DNA of 7,236 nt from Lachnospiraceae bacterium UBA938 (GCA_002293475.1 DBDG01000077.1:1-7236), one strand, 5' to 3'; shown: positions 1-5,452, counted from the first letter of the stretch. The notes: generated by a model from the sequence alone, not told the origin. A program made the numbers and translations.

Positions 1-2
1 TC

Positions 3-851
3 CTGGGTTCCCGGCGTAAAAAACTGAATATCTGTAAAGTTTCCTCGATGCCCATGGAGGAAAAATATAACCGGCTTAATCAATTGATTGAACCTTTTGG
101 TTATTGCTATAATAATTGCCAGGACGCTTTCAGTACCACCCTCGATGCATGGCAGAAGGACTTCGGCTATATATACGCCTATGATAGATTTTCTCCATTC
201 GTCAATCTTGTCTTTGACTGCGAGCCCATCTATTTTTATTACGACAACAAGACTTGGCTGATTGAGTTTTGGAAAGGCCAGTATGGTATCAATTGCGGCG
301 GAGAGATCGGAATCTACAACGTGGATTATATCGTCCCGCGCAAGAAACTGAGAAAAACCCTCTTTATGGGAGTTCCCGCCGACGAGATGATGCCGCTTTC
401 CATGGATCTATGTCATTATAACGAGTCTATTGTACAGCTGTCCAAACGCCATTGGTGGCTGACTGCCTTCCGCATGGGGTCCTTTAGCAGCCCCAAAAAG
501 CTTACCATGAATATTTCTATTACTTTCCCTACCAAAGAAATGCTGGATGCCTTTGTGCATGCCATGCTGGATATCGGTTATAAGCCTAACGATATTTGCA
601 TTTGTGGGTCACAGGTATTCTTTACTTTTGACAGGCCTTTCACCAAGACAGGAGGCTGGTTCCGGAAGCTCTGGGGCAAATTCTCCTTACTGCAAGACCG
701 CCTTTTATGCTGGCTCTTCCGAGTTGTCACCCGTCCCTTCTGCCTGACCGTAGATAAACTGATGTATCTGTATTTTTATATTCCATTCGGTTTCCGGCGG
801 ATGATTCGCCTTAAACGTTTAAGAGGAAATAAAAATCGGAAAGGTCGGTAA
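3..851 (+). CDS. DUF4474-like protein, 5' end probably outside the window
   Basis: Function unknown. I assign it from memory to the DUF4474 family of Firmicutes on the segments DAWQKDFGY, DCEPIYF and IEFWKGQYG followed by GGEIGIY. Counting from the ATG at 48, these fall at residues 33-41, 57-63, 72-80 and 84-90. An aromatic RHWWLTAFRMG stretch lies near 134-144. The last 50 residues combine hydrophobic segments with a very basic tail (RLKRLRGNKNRKGR). The frame has no stop back to base 3 and encodes a basic RRKK stretch upstream of ATG 48; neither ATG 48 nor ATG 54 has a ribosome binding site. Family members, as I recall them, start with a membrane segment followed by basic residues, so the true start is probably left of the window and this is the C-terminal 282 or so residues. 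The next gene starts 5 nt after the stop, which suggests an operon. Family call fairly sure, role unknown. Confidence 0.82.
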   Translation: MGSRRKKLNICKVSSMPMEEKYNRLNQLIEPFGYCYNNCQDAFSTTLDAWQKDFGYIYAYDRFSPFVNLVFDCEPIYFYYDNKTWLIEFWKGQYGINCGGEIGIYNVDYIVPRKKLRKTLFMGVPADEMMPLSMDLCHYNESIVQLSKRHWWLTAFRMGSFSSPKKLTMNISITFPTKEMLDAFVHAMLDIGYKPNDICICGSQVFFTFDRPFTKTGGWFRKLWGKFSLLQDRLLCWLFRVVTRPFCLTVDKLMYLYFYIPFGFRRMIRLKRLRGNKNRKGR

Positions 852-856
852 CGATT

Positions 857-1684
857 ATGGGCTACTATTCCAGAATCAGTAAAGCATTCGAGAACGTGCC
901 GCACCTCGTCCTTGACGATGACTCAAAATTTATACTGATCAGCGACTGTCACCGTGGCGACGGTACTTCCAACGATAATTTCCTCAAAAACCAGAACCTT
1001 TATTTTTCAGCCCTGCGGCATTATTATGCTTTGGGCTATACCTATATCGAGCTGGGAGACGGGGATGAACTATGGGAAAACCGTGACATTAAAACAATCA
1101 TGGAGATACACAGCAATGTTTTTTGGCTTATGTCCTTATTCCGGCAAAAAAACCGTTTATATCTGGTTTATGGAAATCATGACATGGCAAAACGAAAAAA
1201 AAAGCTGTTACCCGACATGCCCGTCTTTTCCGGCATCATCATGGAAGATGCCTATAAAAAGGCAAGTATCTACCTGCTCCACGGGCATCAGGTCGAATTG
1301 TTTAACTTCACTTTCTGGAAGCTGGCCAGGTTTTTATGCCGTTATCTGTGGCGGCCGCTGGAGCATTTCGGCGTGCAGGATCCCACCGACGCCGCCAAAA
1401 ATAATACTGTTAAATATCGAACGGAGACCCGTCTGACTCATTGGGCCAAAAAAGAGCATAGTATTCTGATCGCCGGGCACACCCATCGTCCTATGATGGG
1501 GAGTATCGACTCTCTTTATTTCAATACCGGAAGCTGTGTACATCCCCGGTGCATTACCTGCATCGAACTGGAACGGCGCTGTTTTTCTCTGGTAAAATGG
1601 ACTGTGGAAACAAGGCGTGACATGGGACTTTATGTGGCCAGAGAAGTGCTGTCCGGTCCTGTCTGCATTGATGAATTGATATAA
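857..1684 (+). CDS. Calcineurin-like metallophosphoesterase
   Basis: Predicted two-metal phosphoesterase of 275 aa. The metal-binding motifs appear in the family order: SDCHRGDG (D30, H32), GDGDELWE (D68/D70), GNHD (106-109), LHGH (H142, H144) and GHTH (207-210). The GDxxDxWE form and spacing resemble the UDP-diacylglucosamine hydrolase-like branch, but the substrate cannot be read from sequence, and a lipid A role would be unexpected in a typical Clostridium-type cell. No signal peptide is visible; aromatic and basic stretches around 148-170 could touch the membrane. The start ATG has GGAAAGG about 12 nt upstream, a weak and distant site, and lies 5 nt after the DUF4474-like stop, so translational coupling is likely. 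No terminator hairpin follows. Enzyme class sure, substrate unknown. Confidence 0.93.
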   Translation: MGYYSRISKAFENVPHLVLDDDSKFILISDCHRGDGTSNDNFLKNQNLYFSALRHYYALGYTYIELGDGDELWENRDIKTIMEIHSNVFWLMSLFRQKNRLYLVYGNHDMAKRKKKLLPDMPVFSGIIMEDAYKKASIYLLHGHQVELFNFTFWKLARFLCRYLWRPLEHFGVQDPTDAAKNNTVKYRTETRLTHWAKKEHSILIAGHTHRPMMGSIDSLYFNTGSCVHPRCITCIELERRCFSLVKWTVETRRDMGLYVAREVLSGPVCIDELI

Positions 1685-1707
1685 TAGCGGAATTATCAAG
1701 CAAGGAA

Positions 1708-1733
1708 TTGATACAATAAAAAAATAATATAAT
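1708..1733 (+). promoter_or_regulatory. Possible sigma-A promoter for the rubrerythrin gene
   Basis: The AT-rich spacer holds a perfect TATAAT (1728-1733) and a TTGATA (1708-1713), but only 14 nt separate them, shorter than the usual 16-18. A second option is TTAAGA (1746-1751), 17 nt, CATAAT (1769-1774), which would start transcription almost on the ribosome binding site. No convincing PerR box was found. A promoter somewhere in 1685-1780 is plausible; which one is uncertain. Confidence 0.3.
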
Positions 1734-1795
1734 AAATAAAATCTGTTAAGACATTAAACTGATATGACCATAATTTTAGCACGAGGAGATCATTC

Positions 1796-2401
1796 ATGAG
1801 CAGCTATAGCAGATTAAGCGGCAGTCAGACCTTGATCAATCTGGCAAACGCATTTGCCCGGGAAACGCTCGAATACCACCGTTATTTATCCTATGCCGAC
1901 ATTGCCAGGCAAGAAAGCCAAAAAGCAGTAGAAACGCTTTTCGTGGAAACTGCTAAAAATGAACGGACACATGGAAAGATATTTTATAGTTATTTGAGTG
2001 AAGGCATGAATCACACTACAGCAGAACCAATGGTCCGCGTGGCCATCGCTTTAGGTTCCATCGCCGATAACCTGTCGGCCGCTTCTATGAATGAGTACGA
2101 GGAATGGTCTGCCCTCTATCCTTCTTATGGTCAGACGGCAAAAGAGGAGGGCTTCGATACCATCGCCGCATCCTTTTTTGCAATTGCTTCCATAGAAAAA
2201 AGGCACGATGCACGCTTTCGGGAATATTTGGAACGTTTTAATACTGCTTCTCTATACCTTTCCGTAGAAAAAACGGAATGGGAATGTCTGAACTGCGGTT
2301 ACCGCCACCTTGGCATATCGTCACCCGAGAAATGTCCGGCCTGTCAGCATGGCACAGGAAGTTACAAGCTGGCATGCGACAGGAATTCCCCACTTAACTA
2401 A
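1796..2401 (+). CDS. rbr: Rubrerythrin
   Basis: Cytoplasmic non-haem iron peroxidase that reduces hydrogen peroxide to water in anaerobes, with electrons usually supplied through rubredoxin or an NADH reductase. The N-terminal ferritin-like four-helix domain (about 10-148) has a full set of candidate diiron ligands: E23, E56 and H59 (ERTH), E100 and E103, E134 and H137 (EKRH). The C-terminal rubredoxin-like domain has CLNCG (C164, C167) and CPAC (C180, C183), binding one Fe(Cys)4. At 201 aa it is close to the usual length of about 190. The start has GAGGAG 7 nt upstream. The 111-nt AT-rich gap from the phosphoesterase gene suggests its own promoter, and a strong terminator begins 5 nt after the stop. 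Nothing essential is missing. Confidence 0.96.
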   Translation: MSSYSRLSGSQTLINLANAFARETLEYHRYLSYADIARQESQKAVETLFVETAKNERTHGKIFYSYLSEGMNHTTAEPMVRVAIALGSIADNLSAASMNEYEEWSALYPSYGQTAKEEGFDTIAASFFAIASIEKRHDARFREYLERFNTASLYLSVEKTEWECLNCGYRHLGISSPEKCPACQHGTGSYKLACDRNSPLN

Positions 2402-2405
2402 GTAG

Positions 2406-2443
2406 AAAAAGAAACCGGGAAGATATCCTCCCGGTTTCTTTTT
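2406..2443 (+). terminator. Rho-independent terminator, probably bidirectional
   Basis: A perfect 15-bp stem pairs 2406-2420 with 2429-2443 around an 8-nt loop. Its GC-rich core is CCGGGA/TCCCGG and it ends in a T-run on the + strand. It sits 5 nt after the rubrerythrin stop. The A-run on the left arm gives a matching T-run on the - strand, so the same hairpin can stop the convergent regulator gene that ends at 2472. Confidence 0.93.
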
Positions 2444-2471
2444 GTTTGACTTAGGTGCCTTTGGGGTCACC

Positions 2472-2699
2472 TTAGGCGCCTCTTTTGGTAGCTTCGTTTA
2501 GTTTATCCTCGTCAATAAATTGAGTAAAAGGTACTTCCAAAGTGATACAGAGCCTTATGTACTCATCAATATTACATTTTCTCTTCCCTTGAAGGATGAG
2601 AGAGAGCTGATGCTCCGTAATATCTGCCTTCTTGGCGATCACTTTTTGTTTTAAACCTCTTTCCAGGATAAATCTCTTTAGTCTTTTTCTGTCAAACAT
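2472..2699 (-). CDS. Small Cro/C1-type (XRE) helix-turn-helix regulator
   Basis: A 75-aa protein that is almost entirely one DNA-binding domain. Residues 4-62 fit the five-helix Cro/C1 fold: KQKVIAKKADITEHQLSLIL (18-37) is the helix-turn-helix, followed by the typical G-K-R-K turn and the late IDEYIRLCITLEVP segment. A short charged tail (62-75) follows, with no separate effector domain. It probably binds DNA as a dimer in the cytoplasm. ATG is preceded by GGGGGA at 6 nt. A near-consensus promoter (2738-2766) overlapped by a dyad (2726-2748) suggests autorepression. No toxin-like partner, phage gene or other obvious target adjoins it: rubrerythrin converges from the left and an AT-rich spacer lies to the right. 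Fold sure, regulon unknown. Confidence 0.88.
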   Translation of the reverse strand: MFDRKRLKRFILERGLKQKVIAKKADITEHQLSLILQGKRKCNIDEYIRLCITLEVPFTQFIDEDKLNEATKRGA

Positions 2700-2725
2700 C
2701 TTACATCCCCCTTTTCCGGTATTTT

Positions 2726-2748
2726 TGTTATAAATTCACTATATAACA
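2726..2748. promoter_or_regulatory. Candidate operator, 7-9-7 inverted repeat over the -10 box
   Basis: TGTTATA (2726-2732) and TATAACA (2742-2748) are perfect inverted copies separated by 9 nt. The centre at 2737 lies at the edge of the -10 box and close to the predicted transcription start. A dimeric regulator bound here would block RNA polymerase. The gene it controls encodes a Cro/C1-type protein, so autorepression is the natural reading, but this is inference. Confidence 0.55.
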
Positions 2749-2766
2749 TTTTTTCTATTATGTCAA
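2738..2766 (-). promoter_or_regulatory. Sigma-A promoter of the XRE regulator gene
   Basis: On the - strand a perfect -35 TTGACA (2766-2761) is separated by exactly 17 nt from TATAGT (2743-2738). The start of transcription would be near 2731, giving a leader of about 30 nt that contains the GGGGGA ribosome binding site. The -10 matches 5 of 6 consensus bases. Confidence 0.85.
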
Positions 2767-2985
2767 TTATCTAAATGGATAAATTTGATATTTTTTTAAA
2801 AAAGTTGTGTAGGTAATCGTAATATGTCGTTTTTGATAATTGTGATGTTAGAATTAATTAGTTATTTTTCATTTATCTTGTCTTTTTGACAGATCAACGT
2901 TTCATTTTATTTATTAAATTTCTTTTTTATTTCAATCTAATAATTTTGCTTATTATATATAAATTATGTTTAATATGCTAAATTT
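2767..2985. other. AT-rich intergenic region with no gene seen
   Basis: About 220 nt of very AT-rich DNA between the XRE promoter and the end of the alkyltransferase-like gene. Together with the promoter region, 2700-2985 has no gene. I see T- and A-runs, a weak AT-only stem (TAATAA 2938-2943 with TTATTA 2950-2955), and a bulged stem around TGTC-TTTTT-GACA near 2880-2892. None is a convincing terminator or RNA gene, and no ORF with a ribosome binding site was found. Confidence 0.6.
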
Positions 2986-3357
2986 CTATATTTTTTCCTT
3001 ATGGAAATAAGCTTTAAGGAGCCGGACATCATCTAACGTATGCTTCCACTGGTAACGCTTCATGTTTACCTTATATTTCTGAATGGCAATGACATAAGCA
3101 ACCTCTACACCCTCATCTTCCAGCAGGAGTTTCTGCAGATCAGGCTGTTCAAAAGCCGACGCGCCTGACAGATGGCCCTGTTGGTTCACGATCCGGTGCG
3201 CCTCAGCCACTTCCGTAAGCTTCCGGCCAAGGGCATAACCTACCTGGCGTGAATTCTGCGGTTTTTCGCAAAGCAAGGCAATCTGACCATAAGACGCCAC
3301 GCTGCCCGCCGGAATCAGACTGCATACCTTAGCCACTCGTTTGTAGAAATCTGCCAT
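2986..3357 (-). CDS. Alkyltransferase-like protein (MGMT family, catalytic Cys absent)
   Basis: A 123-aa MGMT-type DNA-binding domain. IPAGSVASYGQIA (15-27) contains the Tyr (Y23) that flips the nucleotide, and SRQVGYALG (36-44) contains the Arg finger (R37). Where true O6-alkylguanine transferases have Pro-Cys-His-Arg, this protein has E-A-H-R (52-55): the acceptor Cys is Ala53. Known alkyltransferase-like (ATL) proteins bind O6-alkylguanine without transferring the alkyl group and hand the lesion to nucleotide excision repair; that role is assumed here from the family. The C-terminal 30 residues are basic and aromatic. The start has an excellent GGAGGTGA 6 nt upstream. It lies 45 nt after the AIM24-like gene on the same strand with no terminator between, so cotranscription is likely. 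Confidence 0.9.
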   Translation of the reverse strand: MADFYKRVAKVCSLIPAGSVASYGQIALLCEKPQNSRQVGYALGRKLTEVAEAHRIVNQQGHLSGASAFEQPDLQKLLLEDEGVEVAYVIAIQKYKVNMKRYQWKHTLDDVRLLKAYFHKEKI

Positions 3358-3402
3358 CTTCTTTCACCTCCCTTAAACACATACTGATTATCAAAATGTC
3401 AC

Positions 3403-4080
3403 TTAATCCTTTTTCGGCAGGAACGGGATGAGTCGTTCCGTAAATCCCGCCATAGTAATCGTCTGCAGATAGACCTTGCCGGGTCCTTCAAGGGTCGTCA
3501 GGAACAGGCCTTCGCCGCCGAACAGCATATTCTTAAAGCCCTTGACTACCTCGGCGGAGTATTTGACCTCCTTCTGATATGCCGCGACATTGCCGGTGTT
3601 TACTTTAATTCTCTCGCCCGGCTGCAAGTTCAGTTCCCGGACGCTACCGTCAATTTCCAGAAAAACCAAGCCGTTGCCTGTCACTTCCTGCATCGCCAGG
3701 CCTTCCCCGCCAAAAAAGGCGCCCTTAACTCCGGGCGGTATATAGACACTTAAGCTCACCTCCGGCTGGGCGCATAAAAAAGCACTTTTCTGGCAGATAT
3801 ATGAACCCTCTCCCACATTAAGCGGCAGGATAGTTCCCGGAAAACTTGACGCAATCGTAACATACTGCCCATCCGCCTCTGCCGTATAGCTTGCCATAAA
3901 CAGTGAATCGCCTGTCAGCATACGGCCAAACCCTTTCAGGAAGCCACCCTTCATGTTCGTCTCCATTTTTATCTGATCTGACATCCATGTCAGACCGCCT
4001 GACTGAGTGTAGATACTTTCCCCGCGGTCAAGATAAATGATCACCGCCGGCAGGTTACCGCCAAAAATCTCATGTCTCAT
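3403..4080 (-). CDS. AIM24 / TIGR00266-family protein
   Basis: A 225-aa beta-rich protein of the TIGR00266 (AIM24) family, whose biochemical role is not established. Family traits seen are the N-terminal strand with ESIYTQSGGLTWMS (21-34), a Gly-rich Lys segment (KGGFLKGFGRMLTGDSLF, 44-61), the turn GAFFGGEGL (120-128), and the repeat-like close FGGEGLFLTTLEGPG (187-201) followed by VYLQT. No signal peptide or membrane span is seen, so it is probably cytoplasmic. Length is normal for the family. ATG is preceded by AAAGGAGG with 7-nt spacing. Upstream lies a 288-nt spacer with repeats, a hairpin and a possible promoter; downstream is the alkyltransferase-like gene. Family call sure, function unknown. 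Confidence 0.92.
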   Translation of the reverse strand: MRHEIFGGNLPAVIIYLDRGESIYTQSGGLTWMSDQIKMETNMKGGFLKGFGRMLTGDSLFMASYTAEADGQYVTIASSFPGTILPLNVGEGSYICQKSAFLCAQPEVSLSVYIPPGVKGAFFGGEGLAMQEVTGNGLVFLEIDGSVRELNLQPGERIKVNTGNVAAYQKEVKYSAEVVKGFKNMLFGGEGLFLTTLEGPGKVYLQTITMAGFTERLIPFLPKKD

Positions 4081-4112
4081 GCATCTGCCTCCTTTACTGA
4101 TGTGTAAATGTC

Positions 4113-4157
4113 ATCTTGATTCTGTTAGCTATCTTGGATCCGTTAGCTTTGTTAGCT
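4113..4157. repeat. Short tandem repeat ending in GTTAGCT
   Basis: Two 18-nt copies (4113-4130 and 4131-4148) agree at 15 of 18 positions, each starting ATCTTG and ending GTTAGCT. A 9-nt partial third copy (4149-4157) also ends GTTAGCT. The array lies between the possible promoter at 4164-4191 and the AIM24-like start, so it would be in the 5' leader of that gene. Confidence 0.75.
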
Positions 4158-4163
4158 AATACT

Positions 4164-4191
4164 ATTGTATACAAATGCTTAATGACGTAAA
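4164..4191 (-). promoter_or_regulatory. Possible promoter for the AIM24-like gene
   Basis: On the - strand TTTACG (4191-4186), 16 nt, TACAAT (4169-4164). The -10 is good, the -35 is moderate. It is about 85 nt upstream of the AIM24-like start and directly follows the hairpin at 4193-4230. The -10 is part of the 10-bp palindrome TTGTATACAA (4165-4174), which could also be a protein site. Readthrough from rpsI is the alternative source of transcript. Confidence 0.4.
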
Positions 4192-4192
4192 C

Positions 4193-4230
4193 CAGGACAT
4201 TTTCAATCCTTGAGTCTTGAAAATATCCTG
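4193..4230 (-). other. Long hairpin in the rpsI-AIM24 spacer
   Basis: Arms 4193-4205 and 4218-4230 flank a 12-nt loop. On the + strand the stem has one C-A mismatch (4198 with 4225). Read as - strand RNA the same pair is G-U, giving 13 unbroken pairs. This favours a role in - strand transcripts, the direction of the flanking genes. No U-run follows, so a classical terminator is not supported; processing or mRNA protection is possible. Confidence 0.6.
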
Positions 4231-4267
4231 TCGTGTTTATTGATTATTTTATAATAAGTTTTTTAGA

Positions 4268-4339
4268 GCACTGTTTTTCTAAAGTACTGTTTTTCTATCA
4301 CTACTGTTTTTTATCAGTAGTTTTTTATCAGTAGTTTTT
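4268..4339. repeat. Degenerate tandem repeat, five units of 14-16 nt
   Basis: Units start at 4268, 4284, 4300, 4316 and 4330, each an ACTG- or AGTAG-type core followed by five or six T and usually CTA or ATC. The first three units are 16 nt, the fourth 14. Units 3 and 4 also form an inverted pair, CTACTG (4301-4306) with CAGTAG (4315-4320), followed by T6 on the + strand. The array lies just downstream of rpsI. Because its T-runs become A-runs in the rpsI transcript, it does not make an ordinary terminator for rpsI. Confidence 0.75.
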
Positions 4340-4368
4340 CCCCTATAGTACCGGTTTCCCGCCAAAAA

Positions 4369-4764
4369 TTAACGCTTCGAAAACTGCGGTGCTCTACGGG
4401 CGGCTTTGAGTCCGTATTTCTTTCTTTCTTTCATACGGGGATCCCTAGTCAGATAGCCTTCTTTCTTCAATATCGGCCGGTAATCGGCATCCGCCTGAAG
4501 CAAAGCCCGGGACAGGCCGTGCCGGATCGCGCCCGCCTGACCGGTCGTGCCGCCGCCGCGGACTGTTATCATCAGGTCAAACTTGCCTACCGTATCGGTA
4601 GCAACTAACGGCTGACGCACGATAACTTTCAGGGTCTCCATCCCAAAGTAATCATCAATGTCTCTTTTATTGATCACAATATTTCCTTTGCCGGGTGTCA
4701 GATATACCCTGGCAATTGATTTTTTCCTTCTGCCTGTTCCATAGCATTTAGCTGTCTTCGCCAT
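4369..4764 (-). CDS. rpsI: 30S ribosomal protein S9
   Basis: Component of the 30S head; the C-terminal tail reaches the decoding centre and contacts P-site tRNA. The 131-aa length is normal. It opens with the S9 pattern YGTGRRKKSIARV (8-20). The family signature GGGTTGQAGAIRHGLSRAL runs from 70 to 88, the basic ERKKYGLKAARRAPQFSKR end is at 113-131, and the terminal SKR is the invariant tRNA-contacting triplet. ATG is preceded by AAAGGAGA with about 8-nt spacing. It begins 29 nt after rplM and shares its promoter. I see no classical terminator directly after the stop; the downstream repeats and hairpin may set the 3' end. Confidence 0.99.
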   Translation of the reverse strand: MAKTAKCYGTGRRKKSIARVYLTPGKGNIVINKRDIDDYFGMETLKVIVRQPLVATDTVGKFDLMITVRGGGTTGQAGAIRHGLSRALLQADADYRPILKKEGYLTRDPRMKERKKYGLKAARRAPQFSKR

Positions 4765-4793
4765 TTTTCTTATCTCCTTTCAGTCCCTTCCGG

Positions 4794-5222
4794 TTAAAAT
4801 ACCAAAGCTTCGGGTTTCTGTGCCGCCTGGTTGTGCTCCGGTCCGGCATATACATGAAGCTTGGTGTACATTTGTCTTCCTAAAGGTCCCTTGGGAAGCA
4901 TGCCCTTCACAGCATGTTCAACCACATGTTCAGGTTTCTTTGCCATCATTTCCCGCAGCGTAGTCTCTTTTACGCCGCCTACATATTCAGAGTGGCGAAA
5001 ATATGTCTTTTGATCCAGCTTCTTGCCAGTTACTTTGATCTTCGCGGCATTTACTATAACGACATAATCACCCGTATCCATGTGCGGGGTGAAGATCGCC
5101 TTATTCTTACCTCTTAACACCTTGGCAACTTCGCTCGCCAGACGTCCCAAAGTCATATCAGCAGCATCCACTACATACCATTTTCTCTCAATGGTAGACG
5201 GACTAGCCATAAATGTATTCAT
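4794..5222 (-). CDS. rplM: 50S ribosomal protein L13
   Basis: Early-assembling 50S protein that binds 23S rRNA. The start at 5222 gives 142 aa, the standard length. RKWYVVDAADMTLGRLAS near the N terminus, the GDYVVIVNAAKI segment, and the signature KGMLPKGPLGRQMYTKLHVYAGPEH region are all present. The frame continues upstream to an ATG at 5420, but that would translate through the promoter and leader and add 66 unrelated residues. ATG 5222 has GGAGG at 7-nt spacing, so it is chosen. A short N-terminal MNTFMASPS precedes the usual start of homology, as in other Clostridia. It is first in the rplM-rpsI operon. Confidence 0.99.
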   Translation of the reverse strand: MNTFMASPSTIERKWYVVDAADMTLGRLASEVAKVLRGKNKAIFTPHMDTGDYVVIVNAAKIKVTGKKLDQKTYFRHSEYVGGVKETTLREMMAKKPEHVVEHAVKGMLPKGPLGRQMYTKLHVYAGPEHNQAAQKPEALVF

Positions 5223-5236
5223 CGTGTTACCTCCGT

Positions 5237-5273
5237 TTAACTGTCTTCCTCGTAAGATATTCACTCCAGTTTG
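5237..5273 (-). ncRNA. L13 leader-type regulatory RNA element
   Basis: Just upstream of the rplM ribosome binding site, CAGUU (plus 5239-5243) pairs with AACUG (plus 5267-5271). A second helix, GUGA (5264-5261) with UUAC (5255-5252), closes a 5-nt loop. An asymmetric internal loop reading GAGGAAGA lies on the 3' side. This matches my recollection of the Firmicutes L13 leader, where excess L13 is thought to repress its own operon. Position and strand are right; the family assignment is from memory. Confidence 0.6.
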
Positions 5274-5391
5274 CTCTTCCTGATACGGATGTCCGGGCCG
5301 TATGCGGATCATCAACCGGATTGTCGGCGATATTGCTGATGTCTTGCCGGGGCTACGGCGCAACTGACAAAAAATACCGCCACATTGCAAT

Positions 5392-5420
5392 ATTATAGTA
5401 TACGCATCCGAGCGTGTCAA
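5392..5420 (-). promoter_or_regulatory. Consensus sigma-A promoter of the rplM-rpsI operon
   Basis: On the - strand TTGACA (5420-5415), exactly 17 nt, TATAAT (5397-5392): both boxes are perfect. Transcription should start near 5385, giving a 5' leader of about 160 nt. That leader includes the L13-type element and, further upstream, a 6-bp ATACGG/CCGTAT hairpin (plus 5281-5301). The strength suits a ribosomal protein operon. Confidence 0.95.
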
Positions 5421-5452
5421 GGATTTCTTTGGATGAATTACATATTTGTAAC

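Noticed and set aside
954..1436. 160-aa + strand ORF inside the phosphoesterase gene
   Set aside because: Shadow frame of a clearly conserved enzyme; no ribosome binding site and no recognisable domain.
1334..1699. 121-aa - strand ORF
   Set aside because: Antisense shadow of the phosphoesterase gene.
1720..1740. PerR-like operator upstream of rubrerythrin
   Set aside because: The AT-rich stretch lacks a good match to the palindromic PerR box as I know it.
2938..2955. TAATAA/TTATTA hairpin as a terminator for the alkyltransferase-like gene
   Set aside because: Only six A-T pairs and no U-run in the right place.
4268..4343. CRISPR-like array
   Set aside because: Units are 14-16 nt, degenerate and contiguous, with no spacers of constant length and no cas genes.
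4914..5398. Three + strand ORFs opposite rplM and its leader
   Set aside because: Antisense shadows without ribosome binding sites.
5223..5420. N-terminal extension of L13 by 66 residues
   Set aside because: It would begin inside the perfect promoter, translate through the leader, and lacks any L13 homology; ATG 5222 has a strong ribosome binding site and gives 142 aa.
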